From the NCBI RefSeq assembly GCF_030852425.1, contig NZ_NSDM01000001.1, positions 1 through 64,000 on the forward strand: DNA of 64,000 bases, in the 5' to 3' direction. The notes under the pieces are model-generated. The model was not told the origin of the DNA and made no database searches. It worked only from the letters and a program-made list of their open reading frames with translations. How positions within the stretch are numbered: the stretch's first letter is position 1; each line of letters begins with the position of its first letter. Positions 38,307 to 47,494 of the stretch are shown piece by piece. Position numbers and translations under genes: made by a program. The DNA comes from Saccharothrix longispora (GTDB lineage Bacteria > Actinomycetota > Actinomycetes > Mycobacteriales > Pseudonocardiaceae).

Positions 38307-41300
38307 TCGGGTAGCTCCTGACGTAGATCTCGGTCGTGCCGTCGTCGAGCGTCACGCGCCAGCGGGTCTGGTACGTGTGCGGGTGGCGCTGCAGCGGGTC
38401 GCGCAGGGCGAACGTGTCGATGATCTCGACCGTACCGCCGGCCCTCATGAACGCCGCGCGGTCCCGCTCCATCCGGTGCCAGGTCTCCTCGGTGACGAAC
38501 GCCGGCCGCTCGTTGCCCTGGTTCTGGTCGCGCTGCTGGCTCGACTGGTTCGCCGCCTCGCCGGGACCGCCGGTCTCGTTGCCCTGGTGGTGGCCGCCGT
38601 CGGACAGCTTTCGCCCGTTCGAGTCGACCTCGCCGTGCGTGCCGACGTCGAGTTGGGCCGCGCCGTCCCGGCGGATCGCGCCGCCCGAGGACAGGTCGGG
38701 CCGACCGGTGGTGGCCACCGTCTCGCCGTCGCCGTTCGTGCGACCGCGCCACGAGTCGCCGTCCGCGACCAGCACCGCGTTCGGCAGCGGGTTGTTCAGG
38801 TCCGCGCTGAACGGCCGGAACGTGTGGATGTGCGACGTGGCGCCGTCGTCACCCGTCTGGAACGTGCCGTAGCCCTGCCCCCTGTTGTCGTCCAGCACGA
38901 ACCGGGTGCCCGGCGGCAGGTCTGCCCGGGACGAGAACGGGTTCCTGTTGTCGTACGGCTGGAGCACGGCGTCGCGCTGCTCCGGCGTCCACCCGCCGGT
39001 GTCGCCGCTGACCACCCTGACCGAGTACTCCCACTTGCCGTCGACCTTGACGCGCTCCACCGCGAGGTGCACCTCGCCGTTGGCGGGCGTCGGCCACGTC
39101 CGCGTCGGCTGCTCCGCCCGGCCGAGGCCGTAGAAGCCGTCCGACGTGACCTGCGCGGACGCCGGGGCCTGGGCGATCTCGTTGTTCACCCGGCTGCGCT
39201 GGCCCGAGTGCGTGTCCTCGAACACCACGTGCCCGGACTCGTCGGTGAGGAACCGGCCGCGGTGCTGGCCGTGCTCGTCGCTGACGACGTACTCGGTGTT
39301 CGCGTCGTGCACCTGGCCGGGGCTGCTGAACGGCTCGCCCTGCCCCAGGCCGGTGACCGGCACCTGCCGGGTGGTCGTCGGCTCCGTGCGCGCGACGGCG
39401 TCCTGCGGGTGGCCGTTCGCGTCGGTCCGGTACTCCTGGTGCAGCGGGCCGCGGTCGATGTTGTAGTTCGTGCCCTGCGAGGAGTGCATGACCTCGGGGT
39501 TGCGGGTGCCGTCCGCCAGGAAGTCCGGCGCCGCCACCCACCTCGGCCGGCCGTCGGCGTCGGTCTGCACCGTGCCGCGGTACGTGCCGTCGGTGTCGTG
39601 CACCTCCATGCGGGTGTCCGCCGGCAGGTCCGTGCGGGCGGTGAACGCCTCGCCCGGCCTCGGCGCCAGCGGGTGGTCCGCGCCGATGACCTGGCGGCCG
39701 TTGGCGGGCTCCGGGATCGGCTCGATCGGCGCGGTCCGCTCGATCGGCACGGTCCGGTCGCCGACCCGGATGGTGTCCTGCGTGACGGCGCGCGTGCCGT
39801 CGGCGGTGGCCACGAACACGTCGTGCCGGTGCCCGACCTCCACCCGGTAGTGGGCGTTCGGGATCGGGTTGCGCACCTCGGGGTTGTCGCCGTGCCGGGT
39901 GTTCGGCGCGACGGCGTCCACGTAGGCGTTGCCGTCGGCGTCGACGTGCACGACCGTGCGGACGGTGCCGTCCTCGCCCTGGATCGAGACGCGGGTGTCG
40001 CGCGGCAGGTCCTGGCCCTGGAAGAACGACTGGTCGTCGCCCAGCCGGACGGTCTGCTCGTGCCGGGTCTCCGGGGCCGACCACGGCTCCTGGACCTGCG
40101 GCTCGATGTCCTGGCGGCCGCGGTGCGCCTGGTCGTCGTTCGCCAGGTCGCCGGTCGGCTGGTGACCGGGCGGCATGCCGCGCTCGCCGACCGGGCCGTG
40201 CGTGCCGTCCGGGTCGAACGCGTGCCAGCCGCCGTCCGGCGGGATCCTCGGCCCGGTGCCGGCCTCGTTCGGCGAGCTGGAGTAGACGTTGCCGTGCTGG
40301 TCGGACCAGGCGAGGTTGTCCGGCGCGACCACCCGCTGACCGGTCTCCCGCGCGACGTGCGCGGCCAGGCTGTCGGCGCCGCCGACGCCCGCGTCGCAGC
40401 CGACGAGCACGATCGGCCGACCGGCGAGGGCCGGGTGGTTGCCGACCAGCTCGACCAGCTCTGCGCGCGTGTAGCGCGTGTCGCCGATGCGGACGCCGTC
40501 GCCGTCGGTGTGGACGTCGAGGACGACGTGGTCGCCGTTGGCCGGGATGCGGCTCGACAGGTCGCGGAGCCGGTCCTCGGTGTGCAGGGCGACGCCCGCG
40601 TCGGTGACCTGGCTGTTGCGGATCGCCTGGTCGACGCGCTGGGAGACCTCGCCCAGCGGGATCGGCCCGTTGTGCGCGACCGGCCCGAGGTCCGGGTTCG
40701 GCGCGAGGTCGGCGGCCTGGTTCGCGGGCGCGTGGTCGTCGAACGCGCCGTTGCGGGCCTCGTCGACGGTGACGGTGTCGGGCCTGGAGACGTTGCCGTT
40801 CTCGTCGAACGTGCCGAAGTCCGGCGGCAGCACCCGACCGTCGGCGGGCGGCACGTCCACCTCGTGCAGCACGCCGAGGTCGATCAGGCGCTGCACGCTC
40901 ATCCGGCCGGTGGCCGGGTCGGCGAGGTCCGCGTTCAGGACGGGCTGGAGCTGCCGCGCGCCCCCCGCCTGGTCGAACGCCGGCGCGACCGGTGCCAGCT
41001 CGACGGTGAGCGGCGCGTCGAGGACGTAGACGTGGTAGCCCTTGCCGAGGCTGTCCGGCATGATCGCGCGCTCGCCGAACCCGTACGCCTGCCCGTCCGG
41101 GCTCAACGGCGACAGGAAGTCGCCGCCGGGGCTGCCGAACCGGTCGAGGACGGTGCCGGCGGGCAGTTCGACGACCACCCGGGGGCCGCCCGCGCCCTGG
41201 TTGGGCGGCCAGGCGATGCCGCCGTCGGGGGTGGAGTGGGCGGCGCGGAACGGCTCGTAGCTGCCGTAAGGGCCGTAGGGCTGGTAGCCGGGTTCCACGA

Positions 41301-44300
41301 TCGCGGCGGCGCGCTGGTCGTACGTGCCGACCGACTGGTCCGTGGGACCGGTGGACTCGTGCACCGAGTAGTAGGGGCCGTCGTGCGAGAAGCCCTCCAC
41401 GACGCCGGCCGGCTGGTTCCAGACGTTCTTCCGGGGGAACGGGTCGGTGGCGGGGTCGGTACCCGGGTCCGCACCGGTGCTGGTGCCGGTGTCGGCGGGC
41501 CACTCGTGCGCGGCGGCGGGCGAGTGCTCGTCACCGGGCGCGCCGGTCGTGTCGCCGGCGGTGTCGCCCGTCGTGTTGCCGGTGCCGTCCGTGCCCGGCG
41601 TGGGGTTGTCGCCCGACGCGGGACCGCCGGCGGCCGGGTCCGGAGCCGGGGTTCCGACGGGCTGATCGGCACCCCGCGGAATCGGCGCGGTCTCGGGCCG
41701 ACCTGCATCGGGCCGGGCCGTGTCGGGCCGACCCGCGTCGGTTCCCCGAGCAGCCGGAGCGAGGTCGGGTCGAGCGGGAGCCGAGTCCGTGCCGCGCGAA
41801 GCGGGGGCCGGTCCATCGGTCCGGGGAACAGCGGGAGCGGCCCCGTCCGCCCGAGGGGCGACCGGACCACCGGGCTGCTGACCGGCCGGCCCGAAACCAC
41901 CGGGCTGAGGCTGGTAACCACCGGGCTGGGGCCCGAACGAACCGGGCTGGGGCCCGAACCCGCCCGTCGGGTTCGTCGGCGGCTGCTGCGCGGGCGCACT
42001 CCCGCGCTGCTCGGGCAGCGCCACCGGCCCGGCGTTCTGGACGGGCTGAACCGGCATGCCGGTCACCGAACTCGCACTGACCGCATCGGTCCCGCGAACG
42101 TCCTGACCACCGGTTCCGCCGTCGGTGAAGAACTCGCCACCGGAGTGCGCGGAAGGTCCACGCCCACCGCCGCCACCGCCACCGGGAGCTCCGGCGGGAG
42201 GCGGCGCGAACCCACCGGCGCCACCCGCCATGGGAGCGGGCCCACCAGCGGGGACACCTCCAGCGGGCGCACCTCCACCGGGCGCACCTCCACTGGGCGC
42301 ACCTCCACCGGGCGCACCTCCCACAGGCGCAGGACCACCCGTCGGGGGCAACCCGCTCCCCGCGGGAGCCGCTCCTCCACCGGGTGCGACAGGCGCGGCA
42401 GGAGCACCGGGCACCGGCCCGCCGGTAGCCACCGGCCCACCGGCGGGCATCCCACCGGCAGGCACTCCACCAGCGGGCACCCCGCCGGGAACAGCGCCAC
42501 CACTGGGCACGGGACCACCAGACGTGCCACCGCCCGGCAGCGACCCGCCGGGCGCGGCAGGCCCACCGGGAGTCACGCCGCCGGGCACGCCGCCACCAGC
42601 GGGCCCGCCACCGGCAAGCGCACCAGGGGTCACTCCCCCGGCAGCAGGACCGCCGGGCGCGCTCCCCCCGGCCGGAGTCCCACCCGGCACAGCACCACCG
42701 GGAGTCGTCCCACCGAACGAACCACCGGGCGAGGCACCACTCGGCGAGCCACTACCCGGCATGACCCCACCGGGCACTGCTCCGCCAGGCATCCCACCAC
42801 CGGGCATCCCACCACCGGTCACACCTGCACCGGGCCGGAGCCCGGGCGAACCACCCTGAGCCGATCCCCCGGCGGCAGGACCACCGGCAGCGGGTCCGCC
42901 GGCAGTCGCCCCACCGGGCGCAGCACCACCGACCGGCGCACCCCCCGAAGACCCGGGCGTGAAAGCCGCCCCACCGGTCACCGACGCACCACCGGGCATC
43001 CGCGCGGCCGATCCACCGGACGACGACCCGGCGCCACCAGGCGCCGCACCACCACCGGCCACCGGACCGCCGGGCGTCGAACCACCGGGCGAAGTCCCAC
43101 CGGGCGAAGTCCCACCGGACACCGGCCCGCCGACCGGCGCGGCCACCGACGGCGCCGCACCGGACGTGCCCAACCTGCTGCCGATCGACGACCCGCCCCC
43201 ACCGGCACCGGGCGCGGTGGGCAACGACGCCCGCCCTGCACCCTGCCCGGCCGGCGCACCACCGAACGACGACGGCGCGCCACCACTCGACGACGCCCCG
43301 CCACCGTGCGACGAGTCGCCCACCGACGGCGGTGCGGCCACCGACGGCCCCGGCGCGGGCGGCGCGGCCACGGACGACGTGGACGTCGCGCCCCCCGGCA
43401 TCCGGTTCAGCCCGTCAGGGCTCACCGACGGCCCGCCCGGCGCACCACCCGTCCCGCCGGACGGCCCGCCCGCGGGCGCGCCGCCACCGGCGGGCGGTCC
43501 GCCCACGGTCGGCGGCGGCGGGACGGGACCACCGGCCGGCGGTCCACCGTCGGGTCCACCGGGCGTGACGCGCGGCGCCTCGACGGTGATGCCGTCCTTC
43601 GCCCCGCCGATCCCACCGGACACGGCGCCCGCCGACGCACCCATGAGCACGTCGCGCGCCGAGATGTCCTGCCCCAGCGCGGCCGCCGTGCCGACGGTCG
43701 ACGCGGCGCCCTCCACCGCACCGCGGGTGGCGCCGACGGCCACCTGCCCGGCCAGCCCGCCACCCTCGAACTTGAGACCACCCGACACACCGCCGACCAG
43801 GCCGGACACCGCACCGGACACGGCGGCCTCGGTGGTCTTGCCCCAGTCCCACGACTCCCGGTCGCCGCGCGCCACCTGCACGGCCTGGATGGCCGCGTCG
43901 ATGCCGACCGAGATCGCGACCTCCCTGAGGATCGCGATGATCAGCTGCCGGAACGTGAACTGCACGATCAGCCGCGTCGCCTGCTGCGCGATCGGGATGC
44001 CCGCGGTGGACGCGCCGAACGTGCCGAACGCCGCGGCGATCAGCGCGGCGATCTCGATCGCCAGCGCGATCAGCGACGCGATGATCGACAGCTTGGTGTA
44101 CTCCACCTCCAACGCGGTGTTGTCGCAGCTCTCGGCCAGCTGCTCGCAGATCTTCTGGAGCTTCGGCAGGTACGAGTCGTCGCCCTCGGAGAACTTCTTC
44201 CAGTACTCCTCGAACGCCTTGACCGCGTCACCGGTCTGGCTGGCGTACACGCTGGACGCGGCGCCGTTGCCCTCGTCGATGACGGACTTCACGCCCTGCG

Positions 44301-44418
44301 CGGCAGTGCGGTAGGCGTCGGCCATGCGCCGCAGCGCCGTCTCGTCACCTTCCGGCCAGCTCTGCCCGACCACGATCGGGAAGAGCCAGGTGACCTCGCT
44401 CGGGATCTCGATGCCCAC
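38269..44418 (-). CDS. CpnT-like polymorphic toxin with a TNT domain, 2049 residues
   Basis: The N-terminal 280 residues are a helical WXG100-like domain plus a hydrophobic segment (ASLIALAIEIAALIAAAFGT), as in CpnT. A Pro/Gly/Ala-rich region (about 285-1000) follows. The TNT domain (about 1070-1185) has DRFG R1093, ERAI R1117, YHVY H1129 and GGARQ Q1156, all of the expected catalytic positions, so it may hydrolyse NAD. Next is a segment with DVHTDG (H1303) and VGCDAG (C1341) that resembles a caspase-like peptidase. Four degenerate repeats (near 1463, 1593, 1696, 1829) lead to an unknown C-terminus. GTG start. Secretion by an ESX system is inferred. Confidence 0.88.
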   Translation of the reverse strand: MGIEIPSEVTWLFPIVVGQSWPEGDETALRRMADAYRTAAQGVKSVIDEGNGAASSVYASQTGDAVKAFEEYWKKFSEGDDSYLPKLQKICEQLAESCDNTALEVEYTKLSIIASLIALAIEIAALIAAAFGTFGASTAGIPIAQQATRLIVQFTFRQLIIAILREVAISVGIDAAIQAVQVARGDRESWDWGKTTEAAVSGAVSGLVGGVSGGLKFEGGGLAGQVAVGATRGAVEGAASTVGTAAALGQDISARDVLMGASAGAVSGGIGGAKDGITVEAPRVTPGGPDGGPPAGGPVPPPPTVGGPPAGGGAPAGGPSGGTGGAPGGPSVSPDGLNRMPGGATSTSSVAAPPAPGPSVAAPPSVGDSSHGGGASSSGGAPSSFGGAPAGQGAGRASLPTAPGAGGGGSSIGSRLGTSGAAPSVAAPVGGPVSGGTSPGGTSPGGSTPGGPVAGGGAAPGGAGSSSGGSAARMPGGASVTGGAAFTPGSSGGAPVGGAAPGGATAGGPAAGGPAAGGSAQGGSPGLRPGAGVTGGGMPGGGMPGGAVPGGVMPGSGSPSGASPGGSFGGTTPGGAVPGGTPAGGSAPGGPAAGGVTPGALAGGGPAGGGVPGGVTPGGPAAPGGSLPGGGTSGGPVPSGGAVPGGVPAGGVPAGGMPAGGPVATGGPVPGAPAAPVAPGGGAAPAGSGLPPTGGPAPVGGAPGGGAPSGGAPGGGAPAGGVPAGGPAPMAGGAGGFAPPPAGAPGGGGGGGRGPSAHSGGEFFTDGGTGGQDVRGTDAVSASSVTGMPVQPVQNAGPVALPEQRGSAPAQQPPTNPTGGFGPQPGSFGPQPGGYQPQPGGFGPAGQQPGGPVAPRADGAAPAVPRTDGPAPASRGTDSAPARPDLAPAARGTDAGRPDTARPDAGRPETAPIPRGADQPVGTPAPDPAAGGPASGDNPTPGTDGTGNTTGDTAGDTTGAPGDEHSPAAAHEWPADTGTSTGADPGTDPATDPFPRKNVWNQPAGVVEGFSHDGPYYSVHESTGPTDQSVGTYDQRAAAIVEPGYQPYGPYGSYEPFRAAHSTPDGGIAWPPNQGAGGPRVVVELPAGTVLDRFGSPGGDFLSPLSPDGQAYGFGERAIMPDSLGKGYHVYVLDAPLTVELAPVAPAFDQAGGARQLQPVLNADLADPATGRMSVQRLIDLGVLHEVDVPPADGRVLPPDFGTFDENGNVSRPDTVTVDEARNGAFDDHAPANQAADLAPNPDLGPVAHNGPIPLGEVSQRVDQAIRNSQVTDAGVALHTEDRLRDLSSRIPANGDHVVLDVHTDGDGVRIGDTRYTRAELVELVGNHPALAGRPIVLVGCDAGVGGADSLAAHVARETGQRVVAPDNLAWSDQHGNVYSSSPNEAGTGPRIPPDGGWHAFDPDGTHGPVGERGMPPGHQPTGDLANDDQAHRGRQDIEPQVQEPWSAPETRHEQTVRLGDDQSFFQGQDLPRDTRVSIQGEDGTVRTVVHVDADGNAYVDAVAPNTRHGDNPEVRNPIPNAHYRVEVGHRHDVFVATADGTRAVTQDTIRVGDRTVPIERTAPIEPIPEPANGRQVIGADHPLAPRPGEAFTARTDLPADTRMEVHDTDGTYRGTVQTDADGRPRWVAAPDFLADGTRNPEVMHSSQGTNYNIDRGPLHQEYRTDANGHPQDAVARTEPTTTRQVPVTGLGQGEPFSSPGQVHDANTEYVVSDEHGQHRGRFLTDESGHVVFEDTHSGQRSRVNNEIAQAPASAQVTSDGFYGLGRAEQPTRTWPTPANGEVHLAVERVKVDGKWEYSVRVVSGDTGGWTPEQRDAVLQPYDNRNPFSSRADLPPGTRFVLDDNRGQGYGTFQTGDDGATSHIHTFRPFSADLNNPLPNAVLVADGDSWRGRTNGDGETVATTGRPDLSSGGAIRRDGAAQLDVGTHGEVDSNGRKLSDGGHHQGNETGGPGEAANQSSQQRDQNQGNERPAFVTEETWHRMERDRAAFMRAGGTVEIIDTFALRDPLQRHPHTYQTRWRVTLDDGTTEIYVRSYPNEHNAALWPADF
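42190..43570 (-). repeat. Pro/Gly/Ala low-complexity region of the toxin gene
   Basis: About 1.4 kb of irregular repeats built on CCACCGGGC-like words encodes GGxPxGG and AGGxPGG units with little other composition. It links the WXG-like domain to the TNT domain and is likely disordered. Its length is expected to vary between strains. Confidence 0.8.
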
Positions 44419-44429
44419 CGCAGTGCCCC

Positions 44430-44741
44430 TCAGTAAGTCCGGGAGATCCCGGTCGCGTTGCCCTGGTCCGAACCCTCGTACGCGTCGGCGGTCTGCTCCA
44501 CGCCGGTACGGATGTCGTCGAGGGCCTGCGCGAGGCTCCCGAACGCCTCCAGCGTCGCCTGCGAGTTGGGCACGTACTCCTTCGCGAAGGCCTGCCCCGA
44601 CTCGTCACCGCCCCAGCACTGCCCCTCGGCCTGCAAGGCGGAGTTCAACGCCTGGAGCACGCCGTCGAGCGAATCACCCGCCGCACCGAACTGCGCCGCA
44701 CCGCGGCGCAGGCCGGACACACTGACGTCGAAACCGGTCAC
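44430..44741 (-). CDS. WXG100-family (ESX) secreted protein
   Basis: This 103-residue helical protein has a WxG turn in QCWGGDESGQAFAKEYVP at mid-length between two helices, typical of ESX substrates. A Gly/Asn/Ser tail ends the protein; no clear YxxxD/E export motif is visible, though TADAYEGSD could supply one. The GTG start overlaps the YbaB-like gene stop by four bases. The stop is 11 bases before the 2049-residue toxin start. It may heterodimerise with the WXG-like N-terminus of the toxin for export. Confidence 0.85.
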   Translation of the reverse strand: MTGFDVSVSGLRRGAAQFGAAGDSLDGVLQALNSALQAEGQCWGGDESGQAFAKEYVPNSQATLEAFGSLAQALDDIRTGVEQTADAYEGSDQGNATGISRTY

Positions 44742-45238
44742 CAGCCACTCCTGTCCATGAAGCTGCCACCCTCGTCGTCGTCCCGGGGCGCGGGACGCCT
44801 GGGCGGCGTCGACGCCTGCGGCACGACGGGCGGCTTCGGGATGAGGTCGGACAGCGACGGCACGCCGGGCAGCATCTCCGACAGGTCGACGCTCGCGCCC
44901 TGCTGGGCGGGGGCGAGCACCTCGTTCAGCTCGGTCCGCGCCTTGGCGACGGCCTGCTGCACGGTCTCGGTGGTCAGGCGTGCCAGCTTGTCGGGGGTGG
45001 TTCGCTCGAAGGCGCTCGCGGAGAACTCCAGGGACGTCAACGCGCCCGCGGAGTCGACGGTGGCGCGCACCGAGCCGTCCTTCGAGACCGCGCTGGCCGT
45101 GATCGCCATCGCCTTGGCCTGGGTCTCGCGCAGTTCGGCCGTCTTCTTGTTCAATTCGGCCAGGAGGGAGTCGACCTGCTCGCGCATGGCCGCGTTCCGC
45201 GCCTCCAGCTCGGCCCGTCGTCCGGTCGGATCGGTCAC
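44738..45238 (-). CDS. YbaB/EbfC-family protein
   Basis: This 166-residue protein has a long N-terminal coiled helix (RRAELEARNAAMREQVDSLLAELNKKTAELRETQ). The YbaB fold follows: GSVRATVDSAGALTSLEFS and a second helix (LARLTTETVQQAVAKARTELNEVL). A Pro-rich tail ends it. YbaB-like genes often precede WXG100 genes in actinomycete toxin loci, where they may act in DNA binding or as secretion chaperones. The GTG at 45238 has GAGGGG upstream. It is the first gene of the six-gene minus-strand operon reaching 33521. Confidence 0.82.
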   Translation of the reverse strand: MTDPTGRRAELEARNAAMREQVDSLLAELNKKTAELRETQAKAMAITASAVSKDGSVRATVDSAGALTSLEFSASAFERTTPDKLARLTTETVQQAVAKARTELNEVLAPAQQGASVDLSEMLPGVPSLSDLIPKPPVVPQASTPPRRPAPRDDDEGGSFMDRSGW

Positions 45239-45347
45239 AGCTGTCCCCTCGTGAGCGGCGTGCAGAGGTGCTGACGCTAACCGAGGGCCGCGGGTTCCCG
45301 TGGATGTTCGGCATCCCGCTGTCGGTGCCGGCGGGCAGAGTGTCACC

Positions 45348-46556
45348 GTGCTGCGCCCCTACCGAGAACTCGCCGGCGTCCCCCACCTGCCGTGGCTGCT
45401 GCTGTGGTCGATGCTGGGCCGCACGCACCTGCCCGCGACACCGCTGGCGGTGTCGTTCCTGATGGCCGGGTGGACCGGGTCCTACGCGGTGGCCGGCGTG
45501 GTCGGCGGCGCGTTGACGTTGGGCATGGGCGTGGCGGGCCCGGTGCGCGGACGGGCCGCCGACCGCAGTCCGGCCGGACGGCTGTTGCTGGTCACGGCAC
45601 TGGGCTACGGCACGGGCATCGCGGCGCTGGGGCTGCTGCCCGCGGTGCTGCCCGGCGGCGCGTGGCCGGTGGCGGTGGTCGTCGGCTTCCTGACCGGGTC
45701 GAGCACGCCGCCGGTGACGGCGATGAGCCGGGCGAGCTTCCCGCGCCTCGCGAAGGGGGCGGCGCAGTCGGCCGTGTTCACCGTCGAGGCGTCGATGCAG
45801 GAGGTCATGTACGTCGTCGGACCGGCGCTGGCCGCGACCGTGGTGGCGGTGTGGAACGCGCAGGTCGCGCTGTGGTTGTGCGGCGTGCTGGCGGTGTTCG
45901 GGGCGCTCGGGTTCGCCGGGGCGCTGCGCCGGGCGGGCCTGGACGAACCGGTGGCGAGGGAGAGACCGGCGGGTGGCCGGACGCTGCTGGCCGACGGTTC
46001 GCTGGCGCTCGCGCTGGTGACCGCGATGTTCCTGGTCGCGTCCCTGGTGTCGATCGACATGGTGATCATCGCCTGGGCCCGCGACCTGGGCAGGCCCGCG
46101 GTGGCGGGAGTGCTGACGGCGGTGTGGGGCATCGGGTCCGTCGTCGGCGGCCTGATCGCGGGCGGGCTCACCGGGCGGGTCCGGTTCGCCCGGCGGATGC
46201 TGTTGATGGCGTTGGGCGTGGCACCGCTGGTGCTCGTCCTGCCGCCGGTGCTGGACCCGTCGTCGGTGTGGCTGATCGGACTCGTGCTCGGAGTGGGGGG
46301 GATGGCCATCGCACCCGCCATCGCGGCCAACAACCAGCGGGTCAACGGACTCGCCCCGGACGACCGGAAGGCCGAGGCGTTCGGCTGGATGGGCACGTTC
46401 ACCACGGCGGGCTCGGCGTTGTCGCTCCCCCTGGCCGGGACGCTGCTCGACCACGTCGGCCCCGCCGCGGCGGCGGGTGCGAGTGCCGCGCTGGCGCTGT
46501 TCGGGGCGCTCCTGGCGAGCCGGGTGCGCGACCGCGGGGCCGTGTCGGTTGGGTGA
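45348..46556 (+). CDS. MFS transporter
   Basis: This 402-residue integral membrane protein has about 12 hydrophobic helices. The loop GPVRGRAADRSPAGRLLL, with basic residues between helices two and three, matches the major facilitator superfamily motif A. No substrate can be assigned. GTG 45348 is chosen over an earlier ATG since LRPYRELAGVPHLPWLLLW is the usual short leader before helix one. It is divergent from the YbaB gene across 109 bases, and overlaps the DMT transporter by eight bases. Confidence 0.85.
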   Translation: MLRPYRELAGVPHLPWLLLWSMLGRTHLPATPLAVSFLMAGWTGSYAVAGVVGGALTLGMGVAGPVRGRAADRSPAGRLLLVTALGYGTGIAALGLLPAVLPGGAWPVAVVVGFLTGSSTPPVTAMSRASFPRLAKGAAQSAVFTVEASMQEVMYVVGPALAATVVAVWNAQVALWLCGVLAVFGALGFAGALRRAGLDEPVARERPAGGRTLLADGSLALALVTAMFLVASLVSIDMVIIAWARDLGRPAVAGVLTAVWGIGSVVGGLIAGGLTGRVRFARRMLLMALGVAPLVLVLPPVLDPSSVWLIGLVLGVGGMAIAPAIAANNQRVNGLAPDDRKAEAFGWMGTFTTAGSALSLPLAGTLLDHVGPAAAAGASAALALFGALLASRVRDRGAVSVG

Positions 46557-47478
46557 CCGCGCCCGGTTCGCCGGCGCGTTCCTCGCGTTCGTCGGCGGGG
46601 TGTTCCTGGCCGTCCAGGGCCGGTTGAACGGCGAACTCGGACTCGTCTTCGGCGATGGTTTCCTGGCCGCGCTCGTGTCGTTCGGCGGCGGGCTGGTGCT
46701 GTTGCTGCTGGCCGTGCCGACGTCACGGGCCGGCCGCGCCGGGGTGACCAGGCTGGCGGCGGCCCTGCGCGACGGCCGGATCCGCTGGTGGCAGTGCGTC
46801 GGCGGGGCGTGCGGGGCGTTCTTCGTGTCCACGCAGGGCCTGACGGTCGCGACGCTGGGCGTGGCCGTGTTCACCGTGGCGGTCGTCGCCGCGCAGACCG
46901 TGAGCAGCCTGGCGGTCGACCGCGTGGGCGTCGGACCGGCCGGCCGCGTGCCGCTGACCCGGCCCCGCGTGACCGGCGCGGCGCTCGCCGTGGTGGCGGT
47001 CGCGGTGGCCGTGTCGGACGAGGTCGGCGACCCGGCCGACCTGTGGCTCGCGCTGCTGCCCGCGCTGGCAGGCCTCGGCCTCGGCTGGCAGCAGGCGGTG
47101 AACGGGCTGGTCAGGGAGGCCGCGAACAGCACCCGGGTGACCACCATGGTCAACTTCGGCACCGGGACGGCGGTGCTGCTCGTCGTGTGCGCGGTGGACG
47201 TGGCGGCACGCGGCCTGCCGTCCGCCGCACCCGCCGAGCCCTGGTTCTACGCGGGCGGCGTGCTCGGCATCGTCACCATCGGCTCGGCCGTGCTGGCGGT
47301 GCGCCGGCTCGGTGTGCTGCTGGTCGGGCTGTGCCAGGTGGCCGGCCAGCTCGTCGGCGCGCTCGCCGTCGACCTCGTGGCCCCCGCCGCAGGTGAGCAG
47401 CTGTCCGCGGTCACCGTGATCGGCACGGCGTTGACGCTGATCGCGGTGGCGGTCGCCGCGCTGCCCGCCCGCCGGTGA
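46549..47478 (+). CDS. DMT-family (YdcZ/DUF606-like) membrane transporter
   Basis: This 309-residue protein has ten hydrophobic helices in two related halves, each beginning with the GxxxAxQGRxNxxLG type segment ([20 protein letters not shown] and [19 protein letters not shown]). That pattern is typical of the DUF606/YdcZ group of the drug/metabolite transporters. The start appears to be TTG 46549 inside the end of the MFS gene; no ATG or GTG lies near. The substrate is unknown. It ends 16 bases before folD. Confidence 0.78.
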   Translation: MGDRARFAGAFLAFVGGVFLAVQGRLNGELGLVFGDGFLAALVSFGGGLVLLLLAVPTSRAGRAGVTRLAAALRDGRIRWWQCVGGACGAFFVSTQGLTVATLGVAVFTVAVVAAQTVSSLAVDRVGVGPAGRVPLTRPRVTGAALAVVAVAVAVSDEVGDPADLWLALLPALAGLGLGWQQAVNGLVREAANSTRVTTMVNFGTGTAVLLVVCAVDVAARGLPSAAPAEPWFYAGGVLGIVTIGSAVLAVRRLGVLLVGLCQVAGQLVGALAVDLVAPAAGEQLSAVTVIGTALTLIAVAVAALPARR

Positions 47479-47494
47479 TGAGAGGATGAGGCCC

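Noticed and set aside
38146-44436. A 2096-codon open frame on the + strand, antisense to the TNT toxin
   Set aside because: It is the complement of a GC-rich coding gene; the composition is Val/Arg/Ala-rich with no recognisable domain or start signal. The minus-strand gene has clear domains.
33521-45238. A complete type VII (ESX) secretion system
   Set aside because: Only a WXG100 protein, a WXG-like toxin and a YbaB-like protein are present; no EccB/C/D/E or mycosin gene is found in the window.
47479-47494. A folate-type riboswitch before folD
   Set aside because: Only 16 bases separate the previous gene from the start, too short for any aptamer.
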